DNA of 17,261 bases. Source: Lysobacterales bacterium (GTDB lineage: Bacteria > Pseudomonadota > Gammaproteobacteria > Xanthomonadales > Xanthomonadaceae). The translations under genes were made by a program, and so were the position numbers. This document shows, piece after piece, positions 1-7,556 of the stretch. The notes beneath the pieces were generated by a model. That model searched no databases and was not told the DNA's origin. It saw only the letters and a program-made list of their open reading frames with translations. The stretch spans positions 1 through 17,261 of the forward strand of contig JAGRJX010000205.1 in assembly GCA_020442545.1 (NCBI GenBank). The letters run 5' to 3'. Position 1 is the first letter of the stretch. Each line of letters starts with the position of its first letter.

Positions 1-729
1 AGCGAACACAACGCCATCTTCCAGTGCCTGCCCTCGCCGCAGGCGGCCGCCGATAACAAGTCCGGCGTCGAACGGATCGTGCTGACCGCCTCGGGCGGGC
101 CGTTCCGTGGCTGGTCGCGCAAACAGCTGGCCAACGTCACGCCCGAACAGGCCTGTGCCCACCCGAACTGGGACATGGGCCGGAAAATCTCGGTCGATTC
201 CGCCACCCTGATGAACAAGGGCCTGGAAGTCATCGAGGCGCACTGGCTTTTTGCCGCCCGACCCGAGCAGATCGAGGTCGTCGTGCATCCGCAGAGCATC
301 GTGCATTCGCTGGTCGGCTATCGCGACGGCTCGCTGCTGGCACAGCTGGGACAGCCGGACATGCGCACGGCGCTGGCCCATGGCCTCGGCTGGCCGGAAC
401 GCATTGACGCCGGCGTGCGCGCGTTGGACATGACCACACTCGGTCGCCTTGAATTCGAGCCGCCCGACCGCCGCGCCTTCCCGTGCCTGGATCTGGCCTA
501 TTCGGCACTGGAACGCGGCGGCGGCGCGCCTACCATCCTCAATGCGGCCAATGAAGTGGCGGTTTCAGCCTTTCTTCAGCGGCAGTTGGGTTTCCTGTGC
601 ATCCCCGAGGTGATCGCCGCCACGCTGGAGTCCGGCCTTGATGGCGACGTCGCCTCCCTGGACGGCCTGATTGCGCTGGACGCCGCCGCACGCCGATGCG
701 CCGAACAGGAACTGGCCCGACGACAATGA
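1..729 (+). CDS. dxr: 1-deoxy-D-xylulose 5-phosphate reductoisomerase, 5'-truncated
   Basis: The reading frame is open from the first base, so the gene begins upstream; 242 C-terminal residues remain of about 390-400 usual for the family. Dxr is the cytosolic NADPH- and metal-dependent enzyme that makes 2-C-methyl-D-erythritol 4-phosphate, the first committed step of the MEP isoprenoid pathway. Codons 1-8 read SEHNAIFQ, the metal-site segment (E2 corresponds to E. coli Glu152; the Asp150 partner lies before the window). SGGP at codons 31-34 and SATLMNKGLE at 67-76 carry the phosphate-binding Ser, Asn72 and Lys73 and metal ligand Glu76 (E. coli 222, 227, 228, 231). The C-terminal part contains ILNAANEVAV, typical of the helical domain. 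It ends TGA at 727-729, 34 bases before rseP, and should be co-transcribed with it. Nothing looks broken apart from the window edge. Confidence 0.97.
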   Translation, partial: SEHNAIFQCLPSPQAAADNKSGVERIVLTASGGPFRGWSRKQLANVTPEQACAHPNWDMGRKISVDSATLMNKGLEVIEAHWLFAARPEQIEVVVHPQSIVHSLVGYRDGSLLAQLGQPDMRTALAHGLGWPERIDAGVRALDMTTLGRLEFEPPDRRAFPCLDLAYSALERGGGAPTILNAANEVAVSAFLQRQLGFLCIPEVIAATLESGLDGDVASLDGLIALDAAARRCAEQELARRQ

Positions 730-763
730 ACACGCCTCCCAGCAACCCGCACGGACGCCAGCC

Positions 764-2110
764 ATGAACGAAGTTTTCGGCTCCATCTGGTGGCTGATCG
801 TCAGCCTCGGCATTCTGGTCACCTTCCACGAATTCGGCCACTTCTGGGTGGCGCGCCGGCTGGGCGTGCGCGTCCTGCGCTTTTCCGTCGGCTTCGGTCG
901 CCCGCTGTGGCGGCGCACCGCGAAAAGCGGTACCGAATACCAGGTAGCCATGATTCCGCTGGGCGGCTACGTCAAATTCCTCGACGAAAACGAAGGGGAC
1001 GTGCCGCCGGAGCTGGCCCATCAGGCCTTCAACCGCCAATCGGTGTGGCGCCGCTTTGCGATCGTCTTTGCCGGCCCCTTCTTCAATCTGATCCTTTGCC
1101 TGGCACTGCTTTGGGGAATGTTCGTGCTCGGCAAGCAGGCACTGAGCCCGGTGGTCGGTCAGGTCAGCGGCATCGCCGCCGCCGCCGGATTCCAGCCCGA
1201 CGAGCAGCTGCTGGACATCGACGGCATCCAAACGCCTACCTGGACCGATGCGGCCATCGCGCTGACCACCGCAGCGCTGGATCGCCGCAAAGTGGCGGTG
1301 ACGACACGGTCGGCCAGCGGCTCGGAGGCACGCCACGAGCTCGACATGGCGGAGCTGAAAGATGACATCGACGAAACCAGTGCCCTGCGCGAGATCGGCC
1401 TGGTTCCCCGGCAGATGCTGCTGCCACCCACGGTGGGCGGCCTGACCGCCGACGGCCCGGCCGCAGCAGCCGGACTGCGGGAAGGCGATGTGATCGAGCG
1501 TATCGGCAGCGAAGACGTCCGCTGGTACAACGAACTGACGCCGGTCATCCAGCGCCAGGCAAGCGCGGGCCAGCCGCTCGACATCCGAGTGCGTCGCGGT
1601 GGAGCGACGCTCTCGGTCAGCCTCTCGCCGGCAAGGATCAGCGATGACGATGGTCGGCAGCGTTGGGTCATCGGCATCACGCCAGCACGCGCCAGCATCG
1701 AATACGACGCGCTATTCCGCTACGGCCCGATGGATGCAGTCCCCGCGGCCTTTTCCGAAACCTGGCGGCTGACCCACAGCACGCTGGGCATGCTTGGCCG
1801 CATGCTGATCGGACGCGCCTCAATCCAGAACCTGTCCGGACCAATTTCAATCGCGCAGTACGCCAACGCATCTGCCCAGCAGGGTCCGAGCTGGTTCCTG
1901 TACTTTCTCGCCGTGCTAAGCCTCAGCCTGTGCATCATGAACCTGCTGCCAATCCCGATCTTGGACGGCGGACACCTGCTGTATTACCTTATTGAGATAA
2001 TCAAGGGCAGCCCGGTCAGCGAACGTGTGCTGATTGCGGGCCAGTATGTCGGTCTGGCCCTGCTTGCCGGACTGATGGGACTGGCCTTCTACGTCGACCT
2101 GGCCCGTTGA
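764..2110 (+). CDS. rseP: RIP metalloprotease RseP (site-2 protease)
   Basis: 448 residues, matching E. coli RseP (about 450). It is an inner-membrane zinc protease that makes the intramembrane cut in anti-sigma factor RseA during the sigma-E envelope response and also clears signal-peptide remnants. The zinc motif HEFGH is at residues 22-26 in the first membrane helix; the third ligand is Asp401 in LDGGH near the C-terminus. Two PDZ domains lie between (roughly residues 115-200 and 215-300; the second has the GPAAAAGLREGD carboxylate-loop region). Hydrophobic segments near residues 4-21, 98-120, 375-415 and 425-445 fit four membrane helices. The ATG at 764 is chosen because it puts HExxH at the same position as in E. 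coli; the frame is open further upstream but overlaps dxr. It lies between dxr and bamA, its usual place in Gammaproteobacteria. Confidence 0.97.
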   Translation: MNEVFGSIWWLIVSLGILVTFHEFGHFWVARRLGVRVLRFSVGFGRPLWRRTAKSGTEYQVAMIPLGGYVKFLDENEGDVPPELAHQAFNRQSVWRRFAIVFAGPFFNLILCLALLWGMFVLGKQALSPVVGQVSGIAAAAGFQPDEQLLDIDGIQTPTWTDAAIALTTAALDRRKVAVTTRSASGSEARHELDMAELKDDIDETSALREIGLVPRQMLLPPTVGGLTADGPAAAAGLREGDVIERIGSEDVRWYNELTPVIQRQASAGQPLDIRVRRGGATLSVSLSPARISDDDGRQRWVIGITPARASIEYDALFRYGPMDAVPAAFSETWRLTHSTLGMLGRMLIGRASIQNLSGPISIAQYANASAQQGPSWFLYFLAVLSLSLCIMNLLPIPILDGGHLLYYLIEIIKGSPVSERVLIAGQYVGLALLAGLMGLAFYVDLAR

Positions 2111-2206
2111 CCGGCAACGAAGAGCCCATGGGGGTTACCCCGTTTCTGACACGTGGCGCCAGCCATGGCGACGCGTGTTCTTGCGCACCTGCAAATGGAC
2201 GTGACG

Positions 2207-4552
2207 ATGACGCGATTTTCCACCCTCCTGACCCTTGCCTTTGCTGCATCCGTCGTGATCCAGCCAGCCCTGCAGCCCGCCCGGGCCCAGCTGCTGATGC
2301 CGGACGACGGCGACTGGGTCATTTCCGATATCCGCGTCGACGGCCTCCAGCGCATCTCGGCGGGGACGGTATTCAACTACCTGCCGCTGGAAAAAGGCGA
2401 CCGGATGGACGGCACGAAGAGCGCCGAAGCAATCCGCGCCCTCTTCAAGACCGGATTCTTCCAGGACATCCGGCTGGAACGGCAGGGCAACATCCTGGTG
2501 ATTACCGTGGCCGAGCGCCCGGCGATCAACAAGATCACCCTGGTCGGCAACAAGGACATCAAGACCCCTGAGCTGATGAAGGGCCTGACCGAAATCGGCC
2601 TGGCGGAAGGCGAGACTTTCGACAAGCTCAGCCTGGATCGCGTCACCCAGGAGCTGACCCGCCAGTACAACAACCGCGGCAAGTACAACATCCGCATCGA
2701 TCCATCAATCACGACGCTGGACCGCAACCGCGTCGACATCACCATCACGGTCGCCGAAGGCAAACCGGCGAAGATCCGCCATATCAACATTGTTGGCAAC
2801 ACCACCTATACCGACAAACAGATCACCGACGCCTGGGAGTCGCGCACGCACAACTGGCTCAGCTGGTACAAGAAGGACGACCAGTATTCGCGCGAGAAAC
2901 TGTCCGGCGACCTGGAAAAACTGTCGTCGTACTACCTCGACCGTGGTTTCGTCGATTTCAACCTCGATTCGACGCAGGTTTCAATCAGCCCCGACCGCCG
3001 CGACATGTTCGTCACTGCCAGCGTGACCGAGGGCGAGGTCTACAATTTCGGCAAGATCACCGTAACTGGCGACACCATCGTTCCGCAGGAGCAGGTGGAG
3101 CGCCTGGTCCTTGCCCGCGAGGGCTTCACCTTTTCGCGGCGCATCCTGGAGCTGAGTTCGGACGGCATCATTACCGTGCTGGCCAATGTCGGCTACGCCT
3201 TCGCCAACGTCACGCCAATCCCGACCATCAACAAGGAAGATCGCACCGTCGACATCAACCTGTTTGTCGAGCCCGGACAGCGCGTCACCGTGCGCCGCAT
3301 CCTGTTCAGCGGCAATCAGCAGACCGCGGACGAGGTGATCCGCCGCGAGATGCGCCAGTTCGAAGGTGCCTGGTACTCTCAGGCGGCCATCGACCGATCA
3401 AAAGTGCGTCTGCAGCGTCTTGGCTACTTCGAGGACGTGAGCGTCGATACCAGGAAGGTGCCTGGCAGCGATGATCTGGTGGATGTCGTCTACAGCGTCA
3501 CCGAACGCAATTCCGGCAGCTTCATCTTCGGTGTCGGCTATTCGCAGCTGTCCGGCGTGATTACGTCAGTCTCGCTGGTGCAGAACAACTTCTTCGGTAC
3601 CGGAAGCCGCGTCGGCGTGACCGTGCAGAACAACGCCTACGTCAAGCGCCTGGACTTCTCCTACTACGACCCGTACTTCACCGACAATGGCCTGTCGGTG
3701 GGCTACAACATCGTTTACCGCGAGCTCGATCAGCGGCAGGCCAACATCGCCGCCTATACCAGCAACAACGGGTCCTTCCAGACCGTATTCGGCATTCCGT
3801 TGACCGAAAACGACACACTGGCAGCGACCTTCGGCATCGACAAGAACGAGATCCGCGTGATTCCCGGCCTGACGCCGGATCCGATCGTCGACTATATCCA
3901 GAACAAGGTCGGGCGCCGCACGTTTCATGCCTGGCGCACCGAGCTGGCGTTTGCACGCGACACCCGCAACTCCTTCTTCAACCCGACGCGAGGCACCTAC
4001 CATCGGATAGCTGCCGAAGTGGCGCTACCGGGTTCGACCCAGGAGTACTACAAACTCAGCTACCAGTTCTCCAAGTACTGGCCGCTGTCACGCGCACTGG
4101 TGCTGATGACCTCGGCCGACCTCGGCTACGGCGATGGCTACGGCAATGCGTCCGAGAATGGCCTGCCATTCTTCGAGAACTTCTATGCCGGTGGCGTGCG
4201 CTCGGTGCGCGGTTTCGAGGACAACACGCTGGGGCCGACCTTCACATCGGAACGCAACCCCAACTACGCACAGCCGCTGGGCGGCGCACTGAAGACCACC
4301 GGCACGCTGGAGATGATCTTCCCGACCCTGATCAAGAGCAACGCCGCCCAGCTGTCAGCCTTTGTCGACTTCGGCAATGTCTTTGCCGATACCGCCGCGT
4401 TCTCCGTGGACGAGTTCCGCGCATCGGCCGGTGTCTCGCTCAAGTGGCAGGCGCCGGTGGGTCCCATCGTCATCAACTTCTCGCAGCCGCTCAGAAAGCA
4501 GGATGGAGATCGCATCGAGCGTCTGCAGTTCTCCTTCGGCACGCAGTTCTGA
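2207..4552 (+). CDS. bamA: outer membrane protein assembly factor BamA
   Basis: 781 residues from the chosen ATG. BamA is the Omp85-family core of the BAM complex that folds beta-barrel proteins into the outer membrane. From ATG 2207 the protein starts with a clean signal peptide (n-region MTRF, hydrophobic core, cleavage after ARA at residue 27); in-frame starts at 2153 (GTG), 2195 (ATG) and 2201 (GTG) would only lengthen the n-region. Five POTRA domains occupy about residues 28-420, followed by a 16-strand barrel. The barrel loop-6 signature VRGF is at 667-670, and the last residue is Phe, the normal outer-membrane protein end signal. It is separated from rseP by 96 bases, the second largest gap in the operon, so a separate promoter is possible, though none was recognised. 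A strong ribosome site is not obvious. The neighbouring skp-like gene supplies a chaperone for BAM substrates. Confidence 0.97.
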   Translation: MTRFSTLLTLAFAASVVIQPALQPARAQLLMPDDGDWVISDIRVDGLQRISAGTVFNYLPLEKGDRMDGTKSAEAIRALFKTGFFQDIRLERQGNILVITVAERPAINKITLVGNKDIKTPELMKGLTEIGLAEGETFDKLSLDRVTQELTRQYNNRGKYNIRIDPSITTLDRNRVDITITVAEGKPAKIRHINIVGNTTYTDKQITDAWESRTHNWLSWYKKDDQYSREKLSGDLEKLSSYYLDRGFVDFNLDSTQVSISPDRRDMFVTASVTEGEVYNFGKITVTGDTIVPQEQVERLVLAREGFTFSRRILELSSDGIITVLANVGYAFANVTPIPTINKEDRTVDINLFVEPGQRVTVRRILFSGNQQTADEVIRREMRQFEGAWYSQAAIDRSKVRLQRLGYFEDVSVDTRKVPGSDDLVDVVYSVTERNSGSFIFGVGYSQLSGVITSVSLVQNNFFGTGSRVGVTVQNNAYVKRLDFSYYDPYFTDNGLSVGYNIVYRELDQRQANIAAYTSNNGSFQTVFGIPLTENDTLAATFGIDKNEIRVIPGLTPDPIVDYIQNKVGRRTFHAWRTELAFARDTRNSFFNPTRGTYHRIAAEVALPGSTQEYYKLSYQFSKYWPLSRALVLMTSADLGYGDGYGNASENGLPFFENFYAGGVRSVRGFEDNTLGPTFTSERNPNYAQPLGGALKTTGTLEMIFPTLIKSNAAQLSAFVDFGNVFADTAAFSVDEFRASAGVSLKWQAPVGPIVINFSQPLRKQDGDRIERLQFSFGTQF

Positions 4553-4569
4553 CCGGCACCAGGCGTAGC

Positions 4570-4574
4570 GGAGG
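4570..4574 (+). promoter_or_regulatory. Ribosome binding site of skp/ompH
   Basis: GGAGG lies nine bases before the ATG at 4584. It decides the start in favour of this ATG over the in-frame TTG at 4578, which would have only three bases of spacing. Confidence 0.7.
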
Positions 4575-4583
4575 CTATTGGAG

Positions 4584-5126
4584 ATGTCCGGCGAGCCGGC
4601 AGCGCGATGCAGACGCTTCGGCTGGCTGCTTTGGCCGCTGTTCCTGCTTCCGTCACTGCTGGCCGCGCAGGCCGGCAGTGACCGTATCGCCTATGTGGAC
4701 ATGCAGCGACTCATCGACAGTGCCCCCCAGGTGGTCGCGGCCCGGGCACGGCTTCAGGCCGAATTCGCCGAGCGCGACCGCGCACTGGACGTCGACGCCA
4801 GCCGGCTGGCTGAACTGGACGACCGGATTCGCCGTGAGGCTGATCTCATGAGCGCCGACGATGCGCGCGCCTTGCGCCAGGAAGCCGATGCCCTGCGCAG
4901 CTCGATCCAGCGCACGCGCGAACGGCTGAGCCAGGAGCTGAACACGCGCATCGACCAGGAGCTTGACAAGGCATGGCCGGACATCGAGTCCAGCGTCGCC
5001 GAGTACGCCCGCGAAGCCGGCTATGACCTGGTCGTTGGAAGTCCGGTCATCTATGCCAGCGGCCGTATCGACATTACCGACCGGGTGCTGGATCGCCTGC
5101 GTCGTGGCAGCGCGGAGCGTCCGTGA
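4584..5126 (+). CDS. skp: OmpH/Skp-family periplasmic chaperone
   Basis: 180 residues. Skp proteins are periplasmic trimers that hold unfolded outer-membrane proteins on the way to BAM. The N-terminus carries Arg residues (R8, R10, R11), then a hydrophobic stretch (about 13-26), and a likely signal cleavage near AAQA at 27-30. The mature part begins with the IAYVDMQRL strand typical of OmpH, followed by a charged alpha-helical coiled-coil arm (about residues 50-125, rich in Arg, Glu, Leu and Ala). The closing segment VVGSPVIYASGRIDITDRVLDRL is the conserved C-terminal OmpH signature. The start is set by GGAGG at 4570-4574. Its TGA (5124-5126) overlaps the lpxD ATG by one base. Position between bamA and lpxD is canonical. 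Sequence similarity within the family is low, so the name rests on architecture and context. Confidence 0.9.
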   Translation: MSGEPAARCRRFGWLLWPLFLLPSLLAAQAGSDRIAYVDMQRLIDSAPQVVAARARLQAEFAERDRALDVDASRLAELDDRIRREADLMSADDARALRQEADALRSSIQRTRERLSQELNTRIDQELDKAWPDIESSVAEYAREAGYDLVVGSPVIYASGRIDITDRVLDRLRRGSAERP

Positions 5127-6151
5127 TGCCACGCCTCGGCGACATTGCCGCAACGCTCGGGCTGGACATCGATGGTGATCCGGCCATTGACGTTTGCGGG
5201 GTTGCCACGCTGTCGAGCGCGGGTCCCGGGCATCTGGCCTTTCTTGCCAATCCGCGCTACCGCTTGCAGTTGCGCAAATGCGCTGCCGCCGCCCTGATCA
5301 TCCACCCGGACGAACGCGCAGGCTGGTCGGGTGCGGCGCTCCTCTCGCCAAACCCCTACGCCGATTTTGCGCGCGCCGCCGCGTTGTTCTCGAGCGAACC
5401 CGATTGGCCGGCCGGCCGTCACCGCAGCGCCGTGATTGCGGACGACGCGGTGATCGACCCAGGTGCCCACATTGGCGCCCATGTCAGCATCGGCGCGCGA
5501 AGCCGTGTCGAACACGGCGCGGTGATCGGTCCGGGCTGCGTGATTGGCGAAGACTGCGTGGTGGGCCGCGACAGCCGTCTCGTGTCACGGGTCAGCCTGG
5601 TCTGCCGTGTGCGGATCGGCGCCCGCGTGATCGTGCACCCCGGCGCGGTGCTCGGTGCCGACGGTTTCGGCCTTGCCATGCACGAAGGCCGCTGGATCAA
5701 GGTGCCGCAGCAGGGTGGCGTGGTGATCGGCGATGATTGCGAGATCGGCGCCAACACCTGCATCGACCGCGGCGCACTGGATGACACCGTGCTCGGCGAG
5801 GATGTGCGCCTCGACAACCAGATCCAGATCGGACACAACGTGGCCATCGGTGCGCATACCGCCATGGCGGGCTGTTGCGCGGTGGCCGGATCGGCGAAAA
5901 TCGGCAGCTACTGCCTGATTGCGGGTGGGGTGGGCGTCGCGGGCCATATCGAAATCGCCGACCGCGTCACCGTTACCGCGATGAGCCTGGTCACGCGCAG
6001 CATTCGCGAACCGGGTACCTATTCGTCCGGCACCCCGTTGATGCGCAACGCGCAATGGCGACGCAGCGCGGTGGGCTTCAAGCGCCTCGCGCGCAATCAC
6101 GAAGAGAATGCCGTATCAAGCGGCCGCAACACCAGGAATCCAGAGGAATGA
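5126..6151 (+). CDS. lpxD: UDP-3-O-(3-hydroxyacyl)glucosamine N-acyltransferase LpxD
   Basis: 341 residues, the same length as E. coli LpxD. It adds the second 3-hydroxyacyl chain from acyl-ACP to the glucosamine nitrogen in the third step of lipid A synthesis, as a cytoplasmic trimer. An N-terminal uridine-binding domain (about 1-100) is followed by hexapeptide repeats forming a left-handed beta-helix (about 105-290) and a C-terminal helix. The catalytic His is His237 in GHNVAIG (E. coli His239). The residue aligned with E. coli Met290, part of the acyl-chain ruler, is Leu288 by ungapped alignment. The start is ATG 5126, overlapping the skp stop as TGATG; GGAG at 5114-5117 gives an eight-base spacing. 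A GTG one codon upstream (5123) is possible. The stop overlaps the fabZ start as ATGA. Confidence 0.97.
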   Translation: MPRLGDIAATLGLDIDGDPAIDVCGVATLSSAGPGHLAFLANPRYRLQLRKCAAAALIIHPDERAGWSGAALLSPNPYADFARAAALFSSEPDWPAGRHRSAVIADDAVIDPGAHIGAHVSIGARSRVEHGAVIGPGCVIGEDCVVGRDSRLVSRVSLVCRVRIGARVIVHPGAVLGADGFGLAMHEGRWIKVPQQGGVVIGDDCEIGANTCIDRGALDDTVLGEDVRLDNQIQIGHNVAIGAHTAMAGCCAVAGSAKIGSYCLIAGGVGVAGHIEIADRVTVTAMSLVTRSIREPGTYSSGTPLMRNAQWRRSAVGFKRLARNHEENAVSSGRNTRNPEE

Positions 6152-6609
6152 ACGACAGCACCATCCAGCTTCCCGTCGACGTCATCCAGATCATGTCGAT
6201 GCTGCCTCACCGCTACCCGTTCCTTCTCGTGGATCGGGTGATCGAGATCACGCCCAACGAGAGCCTGGCCGGGATCAAGAACGTCACCATGAACGAGCCG
6301 TTCTTCCAGGGCCATTTCCCGGGCCACCCGGTGATGCCGGGCGTGCTGGTGATCGAGGCCATGGCCCAGGCCGCCGGCCTGCTCACCCAGCTTTCCGATG
6401 ATGGCAGCAGCGGTGGAGACAAGCTCTACTACCTCGTCAAGGTCGACAAGGCACGCTTCTCGAAGACCGTGGTGCCCGGTGACCAGCTGCGGCTTGAAGT
6501 AAAACTGCTGCGCATGCGCCGGCGAATGGGCCAGTATGAATGCCGGGCGCTTGTTGATGGAAATGAAGTCGCCTGCGCGGAAATCCTCTGCGCGGAGCGC
6601 GATGCCTGA
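6148..6609 (+). CDS. fabZ: 3-hydroxyacyl-[acyl-carrier-protein] dehydratase FabZ
   Basis: 153 residues, normal for FabZ. It dehydrates 3-hydroxyacyl-ACP during fatty acid elongation, using the same substrate pool as LpxA and LpxD, which explains its place among lipid A genes. The hot-dog fold signature GHFPGHPVMPGVLVIEAMAQ spans residues 55-74; His56 and Glu70 are the catalytic pair (14 residues apart, as in characterised FabZ). HRYPFLLVDRV at 21-31 is the conserved N-terminal strand. The start ATG overlaps the lpxD stop (ATGA), with AGGAA at 6134-6138 as likely ribosome site. Its TGA overlaps the lpxA ATG by one base. Confidence 0.98.
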   Translation: MNDSTIQLPVDVIQIMSMLPHRYPFLLVDRVIEITPNESLAGIKNVTMNEPFFQGHFPGHPVMPGVLVIEAMAQAAGLLTQLSDDGSSGGDKLYYLVKVDKARFSKTVVPGDQLRLEVKLLRMRRRMGQYECRALVDGNEVACAEILCAERDA

Positions 6610-7403
6610 TGGGCGAGCCCGGCCAGCCACGACTGATCCATCCCAGTGCGCAGATTGATCCGGCCGCACGCATCGGAAAGGATGTCACCATCGGCGCGTT
6701 CTGCGTGATCGGTGCCGGCGTGGAGATCGGCAACCGCACCGTGATCGGGCCACACGTCGTCATTGACGGGCCAACCCGCATTGGCCGCGAAAACCGCATC
6801 CACGCCTTTGCCGCGCTTGGTGGCGACCCGCAGGACAAGAAGTTTCGCGACGAGACGGCCGAGCTGATCATCGGCGACCGCAACCTGATCCGCGAGTTCG
6901 TCACCTTCAATCGCGGTACCGACGACGGTGGCGGCGTGACCCGCATCGGGGATGACAACTGGATCATGGCCTACGTACACATCGCGCACGACTGCATCGT
7001 CGGCAACAACGTGGTGTTTGCGAACGCTGCGTCGCTGGCCGGGCACGTCACAGTGGAGGACCACGTGATCCTTGGTGGCTTCACGCTGGTCCACCAGTTC
7101 TGCCAGATCGGCACTCACGCCTTCACCTCGATGGGCAGCGTGATCAACCGCGACGTACCGCCCTTCGTAACCGTTGCCGGGAGCTACGCCGAGCCGCGCG
7201 GCATCAATAGCGAGGGCCTGCGTCGACGCGGTTATTCCGCTGAGCGCATCCAGTCGATCAAGCGTGCCTATCGCACCATCTACAAGTCCGGACTGGCATT
7301 GGCGGACGCTCGCAGCCTGCTTGCCGAAGCCGCGACATCCGCACCCGACGTCAAGCTGATGCTGGATTTCATCGAGGGCAGCCAGCGCTCGCTGGTGCGA
7401 TAG
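6609..7403 (+). CDS. lpxA: acyl-[ACP]-UDP-N-acetylglucosamine O-acyltransferase LpxA
   Basis: 264 residues (E. coli 262). It performs the first step of lipid A synthesis, transferring a 3-hydroxyacyl chain from ACP to UDP-GlcNAc in the cytoplasm. Hexapeptide repeats forming the left-handed beta-helix cover about residues 10-195, followed by the helical domain. The catalytic His is His127 in AYVHIAHDC (E. coli His125); His146 and His162 match E. coli His144 and His160. The hydrocarbon-ruler position (E. coli Gly173) is Met175, as in Pseudomonas aeruginosa, suggesting a shorter acyl donor than C14. The start ATG overlaps the fabZ stop (TGATG); GGAG at 6594-6597 is a slightly distant ribosome site. 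After the TAG comes a 115-base gap holding a repeat element, the only sizeable break in the lipid A block. Confidence 0.98.
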   Translation: MGEPGQPRLIHPSAQIDPAARIGKDVTIGAFCVIGAGVEIGNRTVIGPHVVIDGPTRIGRENRIHAFAALGGDPQDKKFRDETAELIIGDRNLIREFVTFNRGTDDGGGVTRIGDDNWIMAYVHIAHDCIVGNNVVFANAASLAGHVTVEDHVILGGFTLVHQFCQIGTHAFTSMGSVINRDVPPFVTVAGSYAEPRGINSEGLRRRGYSAERIQSIKRAYRTIYKSGLALADARSLLAEAATSAPDVKLMLDFIEGSQRSLVR

Positions 7404-7407
7404 AAGT

Positions 7408-7556
7408 GGTGATGGGTGATTCGTGATGGGTGATTCGTGAGCGCGCTCGAACTTCGACTCGGGATCAGGTGATCCTGTCGCATAGCCAAGCGAACCGGTC
7501 CGAAAAGCCCTTGAAACGATGTCCCCCGAATCACCAATCACCAATCACCAATCACC
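7408..7556. repeat. REP/MITE-like element with heptameric inverted arms
   Basis: The left arm (7408-7436) is built from 7-bp units: two perfect tandem copies of GTGATGGGTGATTC at 7409-7422 and 7423-7436. The right arm (7528-7556) is four perfect tandem copies of AATCACC (7529-7556) preceded by G. The arms are inverse complements at 26 of 29 positions, with a 91-base centre (7437-7527). The centre contains a small perfect dyad, GGATCA-GG-TGATCC (7462-7475). The element lies between lpxA and lpxB and runs into the lpxB coding region. Similar intergenic repeats are, to my recollection, common in Xanthomonadales genomes; no second copy is in this window. No transposase is linked to it. Confidence 0.8.

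Noticed and set aside
2130..2170. Small hairpins (GGGG-TTA-CCCC and CGCCA-GCCA-TGGCG) and a TCTGA resembling a sigma-E -10 upstream of bamA
   Set aside because: The stems are only 4-5 pairs, and no GAACTT-like -35 lies at the proper distance from TCTGA, so neither a terminator nor a sigma-E promoter is supported.
6429..7544. 371-codon - strand frame across fabZ, lpxA and the repeat element
   Set aside because: Antisense to well-identified lpxA and fabZ; its N-terminal part merely translates the repeat arms.
7408..7556. CRISPR array
   Set aside because: The repeated units are 7 bases with no spacers, and the two groups are inverted; this is a palindromic repeat element.
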